DNA of 64,000 nucleotides from Nitrobacter sp047149785 (GTDB taxonomy: Bacteria; Pseudomonadota; Alphaproteobacteria; Rhizobiales; Xanthobacteraceae): positions 310,001 to 374,000 of the forward strand of contig NZ_BAAGBE010000001.1 of assembly GCF_047149785.1 (NCBI RefSeq). Direction: 5' to 3'. The notes under the pieces were generated by a model that saw nothing but the letters and a program-made list of their open reading frames with translations, did not search any database and had not been told where the DNA came from. Positions 57,295 through 64,000 of the stretch are shown piece by piece. The translations under genes were made by a program, and so were the position numbers. The first letter of the stretch is position 1, and every line of letters starts with the position of its first letter.

Positions 57295-58305
57295 TCAGTG
57301 CGACCGCGCCAGGCAGAACGCCACGACCTGCTCCAGGGCGCTCTTCATCGGCGACGGCGGAAACAGCGCCAGCGCATCGACCGCCATCGCGCCGTAGTGC
57401 TGGGCGCGGTTGAGCGTATCCTCCAGCGCACGATGCTTGGTCATCAGCCCGATGGCGTGATTGAGATCGTTGTCGCCGATCTGGCCTTCCTCGAGCGCCC
57501 GCACCCAGAATTCACGCTCGCTATCGTTGCCGCGGCGGAACGCCAGCACCACCGGCAGCGTGATCTTGCCCTCGCGGAAATCATCGCCGACGTTCTTGCC
57601 GAGCTTCGCCGACTTGCCGCCGTAATCGAGAACATCGTCGACAAGCTGGAAGGCGATCCCGAGATTCATGCCGAAGGAAGCCGCCGCCGTCTCTTCGGCT
57701 TTCGGACGGCCGCCGAGCACCGGGCCGACTTCGCAGGCGGCGGCGAACAGCTCGGCGGTCTTGCCGCGGATGACGGCGAGGTATTCGTCCTCGGTGGTGG
57801 CGGTGTTCTTCGCCGCCGCGAGCTGCATGACCTCGCCTTCCGCGATGGTGGCGGCCGCCGCCGACAGGATGTCGAGCGCGCGCAGCGAGCCGACCTCGAC
57901 CATCATGCGGAACGCCTGTCCGAGCAGGAAGTCGCCGACGAGAACGCTGGCCTCGTTGCCCCACACCATGCGCGCCGACAGCTTGCCGCGGCGCAGCTCG
58001 CTCTCATCGACCACGTCGTCGTGCAGCAGCGTCGCCGTGTGCATGAATTCAACGGAGGCTGCGAGCTTGACGTGCCCGTCGCCGGAATAGCCGGCAAGGT
58101 GCGCCATCGCCAGCGTCAGCATCGGGCGCAGCCGCTTGCCGCCGGACGAGATCAGGTGGTTGGCGACCTCCGGAATCATCGTGACGTCCGACCCGGTTCG
58201 CGACAGGATGGTGGCGTTGACACGTTCCATGTCGGCGGCGACGAGCGCCACGAGCTGATCGATGGAGTCCGTCGCGTGACTTTCGAATGGGACAATGACC
58301 GCCAA
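57295..58305 (-). CDS. ispB: Octaprenyl (polyprenyl) diphosphate synthase
   Basis: A 336-residue trans-prenyltransferase making the ubiquinone side chain. The first Asp-rich motif is in TATLLHDDVVDESELRRGKLSAR (DDVVD), the second in FQLVDDVLDYGG (DDVLD). GGKRLRPMLTLAMAHLAG (about residues 53-70) is the IPP-binding region. FREGKITLPVVLAFRRG follows the second motif as usual. The chain length (eight to ten units) cannot be read from sequence with certainty. It is divergent from the DUF2007 gene. Confidence 0.93.
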   Translation of the reverse strand: MAVIVPFESHATDSIDQLVALVAADMERVNATILSRTGSDVTMIPEVANHLISSGGKRLRPMLTLAMAHLAGYSGDGHVKLAASVEFMHTATLLHDDVVDESELRRGKLSARMVWGNEASVLVGDFLLGQAFRMMVEVGSLRALDILSAAAATIAEGEVMQLAAAKNTATTEDEYLAVIRGKTAELFAAACEVGPVLGGRPKAEETAAASFGMNLGIAFQLVDDVLDYGGKSAKLGKNVGDDFREGKITLPVVLAFRRGNDSEREFWVRALEEGQIGDNDLNHAIGLMTKHRALEDTLNRAQHYGAMAVDALALFPPSPMKSALEQVVAFCLARSH

Positions 58306-58441
58306 GAAAAATCTCCGGTTTTGCGCAATTCACGCCGCTTACAATAGAAAGCGGCGGTTGGCGCGGCAAGCGCAGGTAGCTGTTGACATGTGGCGGTTGA
58401 CATGGGCCACAGGGGTGTGAAGCTGAGCGTGTCGGGAGAAT

Positions 58442-58684
58442 ATGACGTTGCGCGAATTGGTTCGAACCAACGACGTTGTGCTGGTGTCGGCGATCGGCGC
58501 GCTGCTGGACGGCGCAGGCATTTATCACATGGTGCTCGATCAGAACATGAGCGTCATCGAGGGATCGCTCGGCGTTCTGCCGCGCCGCATCCTGGTGCAG
58601 GACGACGACGACCGCGAGGCGCGGCAGCTTCTCACCGAGGCCGGGCTGGGCCATGAATTGCGGCCCGACGACGCCGGACGATGA
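58442..58684 (+). CDS. DUF2007 domain protein
   Basis: An 80-residue protein. LRELVRTNDVVLVSAIGALLDGAGIYHMVLDQNMSVIEGSLGVLPRRILVQDDD contains the DUF2007 pattern: an initial beta strand, an alpha helix with LLxxxGI, an IEGSxG loop and RILVxDED. The domain resembles the GlnB-like or ACT fold and is called a putative signal-transducing domain. Function unknown. Its stop overlaps the ATG of the methyltransferase gene (ATGA-type overlap at 58681-58684), so the two are cotranslated. Confidence 0.88.
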   Translation: MTLRELVRTNDVVLVSAIGALLDGAGIYHMVLDQNMSVIEGSLGVLPRRILVQDDDDREARQLLTEAGLGHELRPDDAGR

Positions 58685-59439
58685 CCGGCAACCTGCCCGA
58701 ATATGGAGAGGATGCGTTTCTCGGCGGACGGCTGCGGCTGTATCAACCCGTATCCGGGCATCGCGCCGGTCACGATGCGATGCTGCTCGCCGCCGCGACG
58801 CCGGGCAAGTCCGGCGATCATGTCGTCGATTTCGGTGCGGGTGTCGGCGCCGCCGGGCTCGCGCTGGCGACGCGCCTTGCCGGCATCGGCCTGACGTTGG
58901 TCGAGCGCGACGAGAACCTCGCCGATCTGGCGTGCCGCAACGCGATACTCAACGGCATCGAGGCGAGGATATGCGCCCTCGATATCGCGGATCGGGCAGA
59001 GGCTTTCGCGGCTGCCGGTCTTGGCCCCGACAGCGCCGACGTCGTATTGATGAATCCGCCCTTCAACGATCCGGTCCGCCATCGGCCGTCGCCGGACCAG
59101 AGCCGGCGCGCGGCGCACGTCTCGGAGCCTGCCATGCTCGAGGCATGGGTGCATGCGGCGCGGCGCGTGCTGAAACCCGGCGGGGTGCTCAGCCTGATCT
59201 GGCGCAGCGACGGCCTTGCCGAGGTGCTGGCGGCGCTCGGCCGTGGTTTTGGCGGGATCGCGATCCGGCCGGTGCATCCGGATGCGGGCAAGGCCGCGAT
59301 CCGCATCCTGGTGCGCGCGGTCAAGGGCAGCCGTGCTCCGCTCAGGATTTGTTGGGGTTTGATGCTCAGCGACGAGGCGGGCCTTCCCGGCAAAGAGGCT
59401 CATGACGTTCTCGCAGGCGGCCAGATTCTCGCGTTCTGA
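58681..59439 (+). CDS. TrmN6-like tRNA1(Val) adenine methyltransferase family protein
   Basis: A 252-residue SAM-dependent methyltransferase. The SAM motif is VVDFGAGVGAAGLALATRL (about residues 49-67), and the catalytic N6-adenine motif is NPPF in DVVLMNPPFNDPVRHRPSPDQSRRAAH (about 120-146). The N-terminus EDAFLGGRLRLYQPVSGHRAGHDAMLLAAA is typical of the YfiC/TrmN6 family, which methylates A37 of tRNA-Val. It could also act on another RNA. Cotranslated with the DUF2007 gene. Confidence 0.87.
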   Translation: MTGNLPEYGEDAFLGGRLRLYQPVSGHRAGHDAMLLAAATPGKSGDHVVDFGAGVGAAGLALATRLAGIGLTLVERDENLADLACRNAILNGIEARICALDIADRAEAFAAAGLGPDSADVVLMNPPFNDPVRHRPSPDQSRRAAHVSEPAMLEAWVHAARRVLKPGGVLSLIWRSDGLAEVLAALGRGFGGIAIRPVHPDAGKAAIRILVRAVKGSRAPLRICWGLMLSDEAGLPGKEAHDVLAGGQILAF

Positions 59440-59611
59440 CAGAGGATGAGCTTGTGCCGGGCGATCGCGGACGTCTGTCTTTGCACGCGACTTGGAGCAG
59501 ATGTGAAGTAAAAGGCCTTGAGAAGGCTACCAAAATCCTCACCAGCGCATACATCTTTGCCTGACTCCGGCAGTTGCATGTTGCAAAACTGCCGCGATGC
59601 AGGGAAATGGC

Positions 59612-60478
59612 ATGAGAGCAGTCTTGATGAAACTGGTGCCCAAGCGGTGGCGCGGGACCCCGGTGGTGCCGGTGGTGCGATTGTCCGGCGTCATCGGCGC
59701 TGTGACGCCGCTCCGGCCGGGCGTCACGCTCGCAGGGGTTGCCAAAACGCTGGAACGGGCGTTCGCGATGGACAACGCCAAGGCCGTGGCGCTCGTCATC
59801 AATTCGCCGGGCGGCTCGCCGGTGCAATCGCGCCAGATTTACCTGCGAATCCGGCACCTCGCGCAGGAGAAAAAGCTTCCGGTGCTGGTGTTCGTCGAGG
59901 ACGTCGCCGCCTCCGGCGGCTATATGATCGCCTGCGCGGGCGACGAGATTTTCTGCGATCCGTCGTCGATCCTGGGTTCGGTCGGCGTGGTCGGCAGCAG
60001 TTTCGGATTCACGGAGTTGATCAAAAAGATCGGCGTCGAGCGCCGGCTCTACACCTCCGGCGAACACAAGGCCACGCTCGATCCTTTCCTGCCTGAAAAT
60101 CCCGACGATGTGGCGCGGTTGAAAGCCATTCAGCGCGAGATCCACGCCACCTTCATCGAACTGGTCAAGGCAAGCCGCGGGTCGCGGCTGAAGGAGACGG
60201 ACAGCCTTTTGTTCACCGGTGAATACTGGGCTGGAGAACGATCGGTCGCGCTCGGCCTCGCCGACGCGATCGGCGATCCCCGCTCGACGCTGCGGGCGCG
60301 GTTCGGTGACAAGGTCTTGACGCCGCTGATCGCGCCTTCGACCGGTCTCCTGGCGGGGTTGTTTGGTCGCAAAGCGGGAGCCGGAGCCCTGACCTCGTTC
60401 GGCGGCCCCCTGGGGGTGCCCGACGAGTTGATCTCAGCCCTCGAGACACGTGCGATCTGGGCCAAATTCGGATTTTAG
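59612..60478 (+). CDS. S49 family (SppA-like) peptidase
   Basis: A 288-residue serine peptidase of the SppA/SohB group, degrading signal peptides or membrane proteins. The catalytic Ser lies in EDVAASGGYMIACAGDEIF, and the general-base Lys probably in SGEHKATLDPFLPENPDD, as in the Ser-Lys dyad of the family. LVINSPGGSPVQSRQIY forms the oxyanion region. There is no clear N-terminal membrane helix, unlike SppA of E. coli, so this may be a soluble or peripheral short form. GGGA upstream of the ATG at 59612 supports the start. Confidence 0.9.
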   Translation: MRAVLMKLVPKRWRGTPVVPVVRLSGVIGAVTPLRPGVTLAGVAKTLERAFAMDNAKAVALVINSPGGSPVQSRQIYLRIRHLAQEKKLPVLVFVEDVAASGGYMIACAGDEIFCDPSSILGSVGVVGSSFGFTELIKKIGVERRLYTSGEHKATLDPFLPENPDDVARLKAIQREIHATFIELVKASRGSRLKETDSLLFTGEYWAGERSVALGLADAIGDPRSTLRARFGDKVLTPLIAPSTGLLAGLFGRKAGAGALTSFGGPLGVPDELISALETRAIWAKFGF

Positions 60479-60591
60479 GCCTGGCTCTGCCGCCGAAGCC
60501 CTTCATTTGGGCTCGAAACAGCGATTGCGGGAACGATCGGGTTGGGAGAGAATAATGTCGATTGGGGGTAACGAACGAAGAGGATCGACCG

Positions 60592-60780
60592 ATGCCGCCG
60601 CTGATTGCACTTGCAGCTACCCTGGGTGGGATGGTCGCGGTTCGCTGGCTTTATCAGACGGCCCGGCGGATCAATCAGGAACTCGAGGAGGCACGGATGG
60701 CGCGCGTCGCCGAGGCGCGCTCCCGTGATATTCCGACGCTGCGGCGCGACCCTCGCACCGGCGCCTACCGGCCTGACTAG
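60592..60780 (+). CDS. Small protein with an N-terminal membrane helix
   Basis: A 62-residue protein starting PPLIALAATLGGMVAVRWLYQ, a single membrane helix, followed by a charged helix (ARRINQELEEARMARVAEARS) and the tail LRRDPRTGAYRPD. Small proteins with this RDPxTGxYRP tail are widespread in Bradyrhizobiaceae (from memory), without known function. GAGGA nine bases before the ATG supports the start. The TAG stop lies within the terminal CTAG of the following composite repeat. Confidence 0.75.
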   Translation: MPPLIALAATLGGMVAVRWLYQTARRINQELEEARMARVAEARSRDIPTLRRDPRTGAYRPD

Positions 60781-60882
60781 AGCCTTTGCCGCTTCTGATG
60801 AATCAGAAGCGGGCTCTATATTTTTTGGTTTGACGCGTTTTCTTGACGCGAACCGGTAGCCACTTCGCTTTGAAAACGCTCT
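60777..60882 (-). repeat. Composite dispersed repeat with terminal hairpin (copy 2, inverted)
   Basis: Read on the reverse strand: AGAGCGTTTTCAAAGCGAAG, then CCGGTTCGCGT and AACGCGTCAAACC, an A-rich spacer, then a hairpin bounded by TAGAGC and GGCTCTAG. Stem arms are CCGCTTCTGAT (60789-60799) and ATCAGAAGCGG (60802-60812). It matches the element at 2876-2976 in layout, but the stem sequence differs. Confidence 0.75.
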
Positions 60883-61197
60883 GGTGGATTCCGCTCTATA
60901 CCCGGCCTTCCGGCGCTTGCGCCGGCTTTCGGGGGCGGGGCATCGCCCGGCGAAGCCGGCTGCAAGCTTGGAGGTACGCACGGCTCGTAGCCGCCGCGCC
61001 CGTCTCCGATAGCGGGCGAACCCTAACAGTCTCCAAGTGCGGCGGCCTGATCTGGCCTGCCGGTTAGCGCTCCCCGTCGCAAATCGCTCAATTGCCGGCA
61101 ACACCGGTAACCGTTGTTCCGCCATCGCCTTGATTTGGGTTTCCCCGGCCGATACGGTCCCGCGCGTTCAGCCTCGCGAATCTCCGATCAAGGACAG
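60883..61197. other. Intergenic region upstream of glyQ
   Basis: About 315 bases with no gene. Inverted sequences such as GGCGCTTGCGCC (60915-60926) and GGGGCATCGCCCGGCGAAGC around 60937-60956 suggest decayed repeat material. The glyQ promoter probably lies in the last 150 bases. Confidence 0.4.
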
Positions 61198-62142
61198 ATG
61201 GACTCCCTGCCTCCGCACATGCGCCCGGAACGCTCGTTCCAGGGCCTGATCCTGACCCTGCAACGGTACTGGGCGGACTATGGCTGCGTCATTTTGCAGC
61301 CCTATGACATGGAGGTGGGGGCGGGCACCTTCCATCCCGCGACCACGCTTCGCGCGCTCGGGCCGAAACGCTGGAACGCGGCCTATGTGCAGCCCTCGCG
61401 CCGTCCCAAGGACGGCCGCTACGGCGAAAATCCCAACCGCCTGCAGCACTACTATCAGTTTCAGGTGATCCTCAAGCCGTCGCCGCCGGACATTCAGGAC
61501 CTCTATCTGAAATCGCTGGCCGCCATCGGCGTCGACAGCGCGCTGCACGACATCCGTTTCGTCGAGGACGACTGGGAAAGCCCGACGCTGGGGGCGTGGG
61601 GTTTGGGGTGGGAGTGCTGGTGCGACGGCATGGAGGTCAGCCAGTTCACCTACTTCCAGCAGGTGGCGGGCGTCGAATGCGCGCCGGTGGCGGGCGAACT
61701 CACCTACGGGCTGGAGCGGCTGGCGATGTTCGTGCAGGGCGTCGACCGCGTCTACGATCTCAATTTCAACGGCCGCGAGGGCGCCGACAAGGTGAGCTAC
61801 GGCGACGTCTTTCTGCAGGCCGAGCAGGAATATTCGCGGCATAACTTCGAGCACTCCGACACCGCGATGCTGTTCGAGCAGTTCAGGATGGCCGAAGGCG
61901 CCTGCAAGACATATCTCGACGCGGGCTGGCGGGATGATCCGAAGCAGCCCGGCAAGCACGCGGCGCACCTGATGGCGCTGCCGGCCTATGACCAGTGCAT
62001 CAAGGCGAGCCACGTCTTCAATCTGCTCGACGCGCGCGGCGTGATCTCGGTGACCGAGCGCCAAAGCTACATCCTGCGCGTGCGCGAACTGGCGAAAGCC
62101 TGCGGCGAAGCGTGGCTCCATACCGAAGCGGGTGGCGTCTGA
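61198..62142 (+). CDS. glyQ: Glycine-tRNA ligase alpha subunit
   Basis: A 314-residue class II aminoacyl-tRNA synthetase subunit carrying the catalytic core for glycine activation. FQGLILTLQRYWADYGCVILQPYDMEVGAGTFHPATTLRALGP (start of the core) and WNAAYVQPSRRPKDGRYGENPNRLQHYYQFQVILKPSP (motif 2 region) are highly conserved, as is SQFTYFQQVAGVEC with ELTYGLERLAMFVQG (motif 3). The ATG at 61198 is preceded by AAGGACAG. glyS starts three bases after the stop, giving the usual alpha2-beta2 enzyme operon. Confidence 0.97.
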   Translation: MDSLPPHMRPERSFQGLILTLQRYWADYGCVILQPYDMEVGAGTFHPATTLRALGPKRWNAAYVQPSRRPKDGRYGENPNRLQHYYQFQVILKPSPPDIQDLYLKSLAAIGVDSALHDIRFVEDDWESPTLGAWGLGWECWCDGMEVSQFTYFQQVAGVECAPVAGELTYGLERLAMFVQGVDRVYDLNFNGREGADKVSYGDVFLQAEQEYSRHNFEHSDTAMLFEQFRMAEGACKTYLDAGWRDDPKQPGKHAAHLMALPAYDQCIKASHVFNLLDARGVISVTERQSYILRVRELAKACGEAWLHTEAGGV

Positions 62143-62145
62143 GCG

Positions 62146-64000
62146 ATGCCCGATCTTCTGCTCGAACTGTTCTCCGAGGAAATTCCCGCGCGCATGCAGG
62201 CGAGGGCGGCGGACGACCTGCGCCGGATGGTCACCGACAGGCTCGTCGCCGAGGGTCTGGTCTACGAGGGCGCGAAAGCCTTCGTCACGCCGCGCCGCCT
62301 CGCGCTCACGGTGCACGGCATTCCCGCGCGCCAGCCCGATCTCAAGGACGAACGCAAGGGGCCGAAGGTCGGCGCGCCCGACGCCGCCGTGCAAGGCTTC
62401 CTGAAAGCCGCAGGGCTGACGTCGCTGGATGAGGCCAGGATCCAGCGCGATCCGAAGAAGGGCGATTTCTACGTCGCGTTGATCGAAAAACCGGGCCGTC
62501 CCGCGATCGACGTGATCGCGGAATTCCTGCCGGTGATCGTGCGCACCTTCCCGTGGCCCAAGCAGATGCGCTGGGGCGAGCGCTCGGCAAGGCCCGGCGC
62601 GCTGACCTGGGTGCGGCCGCTGCATTCGATCGTCGCGACCTTCGGCATGGAGACCGAGGAGCCGGACGTGGTGCCGTTCGAGGTCGCCGGCATCAAAGCC
62701 GGGCAGGTGACGCGCGGTCACAGGTTCATGGCGCCGGGCGAATTCGGCGTGCGCCGCTTCGAGGATTATGAAGCGAAATTGCAGGCGGCGAAGGTCGTGC
62801 TCGATTCCGCCCGTCGCAAGGACATCATCCTGGCCGACGCGAAAGAACTGGCATTCGCGCAAGGCTATGAGCTGATCGAGGATCAGGTGCTGCTGGACGA
62901 GGTCGCCGGCCTCGTCGAATGGCCTGTGGTGCTGATGGGCTCGTTCGACGCCCCCTTTCTGTCGATCCCGGGCGAAGTGATCCGCGCCACCATCCGCAAC
63001 AACCAGAAGTGTTTTGTCGTCAACGATCCCAAATCCGGCAAACTCGCCAACAAGTTCATTCTCGTCGCCAATATCGAGGCGAGTGACGGTGGCGCGGCGA
63101 TCGTCGCCGGCAATGAGCGCGTCATCCGCGCGCGGCTGGCGGACGCGAAGTTTTTTTACGAGACCGACCTGAAGACCCGTCTCGAGGACCGCTTGCCGAA
63201 GTTCGAGCACATCGTGTTCCACGAAAAGCTCGGCACGCAGGCGGAGCGCATTGCGCGCATCGAACGCCTGGCTGCCGAGATCGCGCCGCTGGTCGGAGCG
63301 GATGTCGAGAAGGCGAAGCGCGCGGCGCGGCTGTGCAAGGCCGATTTGTTGACCGAAGTCGTCGGCGAATTCCCCGAGGTGCAGGGCCTGATGGGGAAAT
63401 ACTACGCGCTCGCGCAGGGTGAGGATGCGTCCGTCGCCGCGGCTTGCGAGGAGCATTACAAGCCGCAGGGCCCGAACGATCGGGTGCCGAGCGACCCCGT
63501 GAGCATTGCGGTTGCGCTCGCCGACAAGATCGACACGCTGGTCGGCTTCTGGGCGATTGACGAAAAGCCAACCGGCAGCAAGGACCCGTATGCGCTGCGG
63601 AGAGCGACGCTGGGGGTCATTAGGTTGGTGTTGGAGAACAGCCTGCGATTGTGCATTTGGCCTACCGCCCTTGAAGCACTTCTTCCATTTGTCTTGATGC
63701 GCATTCGGAAAGAGGCAGCAGAGAACAAGAGACCTCTGCAGGAACTCGCTGAGAAGATCGACGTTACGGCTATCCTTCCTGCTTGGGATGATCGTGTTTA
63801 TGAGCAAGGTCAAAAGCTTCGTCCCGAAGAGGAAGGGCGAGCGCGAAGGCTTTGCAACGATCTCCTCTCCTTCTTCGCCGATCGCCTGAAAGTCCAGCTC
63901 CGCGAGCAGGGCGCGCGGCACGACTTGGTAGACGCGGTGTTTTTATTAGAGGGACAGGACGATCTCCTGATGATCGTCCGCCGCGTCGAGGCGCTCGGAA
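62146..64000 (+). CDS. glyS: Glycine-tRNA ligase beta subunit (partial, 3' end outside window)
   Basis: Beta subunit of glycyl-tRNA synthetase, recognising tRNA. The visible 618 codons start MPDLLLELFSEEIPARMQ, the family's N-terminus. VTPRRLALTVHGIP, FPWPKQMRWGERSARP, VRPLHSIVATF and AEGxxR-like RKDIILADAKEL follow, then IPGEVIRATIRNNQKCFVVND and an HD-like domain (FVVNDPKSGKLANKFILVANI, RVIRARLADAKFFYETDLKT, FHEKLGTQAERIARI). The stretch about 63609-63850 (LCIWPTALEALLPFVLMRIR onward) has AT-richer codons than the rest of the gene. The gene runs off the window. Confidence 0.95.
   Translation, partial: MPDLLLELFSEEIPARMQARAADDLRRMVTDRLVAEGLVYEGAKAFVTPRRLALTVHGIPARQPDLKDERKGPKVGAPDAAVQGFLKAAGLTSLDEARIQRDPKKGDFYVALIEKPGRPAIDVIAEFLPVIVRTFPWPKQMRWGERSARPGALTWVRPLHSIVATFGMETEEPDVVPFEVAGIKAGQVTRGHRFMAPGEFGVRRFEDYEAKLQAAKVVLDSARRKDIILADAKELAFAQGYELIEDQVLLDEVAGLVEWPVVLMGSFDAPFLSIPGEVIRATIRNNQKCFVVNDPKSGKLANKFILVANIEASDGGAAIVAGNERVIRARLADAKFFYETDLKTRLEDRLPKFEHIVFHEKLGTQAERIARIERLAAEIAPLVGADVEKAKRAARLCKADLLTEVVGEFPEVQGLMGKYYALAQGEDASVAAACEEHYKPQGPNDRVPSDPVSIAVALADKIDTLVGFWAIDEKPTGSKDPYALRRATLGVIRLVLENSLRLCIWPTALEALLPFVLMRIRKEAAENKRPLQELAEKIDVTAILPAWDDRVYEQGQKLRPEEEGRARRLCNDLLSFFADRLKVQLREQGARHDLVDAVFLLEGQDDLLMIVRRVEALG

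Noticed and set aside
61168..63921. A 917-codon open frame on the reverse strand across glyQ and glyS
   Set aside because: It is the antisense shadow of two well-conserved synthetase genes in high-GC DNA; composition is Arg/Asp/His-rich and matches no family.
1..64000. CRISPR arrays, tRNA genes, rRNA genes, intact insertion sequences or prophage genes
   Set aside because: I found no regularly spaced direct repeats, no cloverleaf-like segment with a GTTCGAATC-type arm, no rRNA sequence, and no transposase, integrase or phage structural gene.

Overview
The window looks like chromosomal DNA of an alphaproteobacterium of the Nitrobacteraceae/Bradyrhizobiaceae group (Nitrobacter, Rhodopseudomonas, Bradyrhizobium, Afipia); the genus is an inference. 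Supporting signs are high GC, a fused cytochrome b/c1 gene (fbcH type), a CcrM (GANTC) methyltransferase, a fused trpE(G) behind a Trp-codon leader, an MbfA-type ferritin/VIT1 protein, and the smc / DsbA / DciA-like / mutY order common in Rhizobiales. No rRNA, tRNA, CRISPR array or intact transposon was seen.

Layout. 1-6 kb: 5' part of a transaldolase gene, a DUF6894 protein, glutathione peroxidase with a DUF3297 protein, a DUF486 membrane protein, a metallophosphoesterase, a frameshifted mbfA, a Nudix hydrolase and a GNAT acetyltransferase. 6.3-9.3 kb: a DUF2946 protein and a His-rich TonB-dependent receptor behind a perfect 27-bp Zur-like palindrome, so probably a zinc-starvation uptake operon. 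9.4-16.4 kb: a MoxR / DUF58 / BatA-DUF4159 / membrane-protein operon. 16.7-19.5 kb: DUF1285, CoA-type Nudix, DUF6111 and CCA-adding enzyme, translationally coupled. 19.5-22.3 kb: hemF, queD, queE, trmL. 22.5-25.1 kb: cytochrome bc1 genes (Rieske and fused b/c1) closed by a strong terminator. 26-29 kb: trp leader/attenuator, a trpE(G) gene interrupted near its 3' end, and apt. 29-32 kb: an unknown secreted protein, two ParA-like P-loop ATPases and a decayed lemA-M48 locus.

33.7-37.1 kb is a lower-GC island: a WD40-like protein, two translationally coupled unknown genes, a remnant of a paralogue of one of them, and the wreck of a TonB siderophore receptor. After it come smc, a DsbA-like oxidoreductase, a DciA-like protein, mutY, a glutathione S-transferase, ccrM, a zinc metallopeptidase, moaB, a radical SAM protein, rnhB, a GT39-like membrane protein, family 4 uracil-DNA glycosylase, ETF-ubiquinone oxidoreductase, a TPR protein, ispE, octaprenyl diphosphate synthase, a DUF2007 protein, a TrmN6-like methyltransferase, an S49 peptidase, glyQ and the start of glyS.

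Two themes stand out. Several genes are broken or decaying (mbfA, trpE(G), lemA-M48, a TonB receptor, a paralogue fragment). Families of small dispersed repeats also intrude on coding sequence: one copy adds 20 in-frame residues between two predicted cluster cysteines of an Rsm22-family protein, one forms the C-terminus of MutY, and two copies of a composite element supply the stop codon of the adjacent gene.
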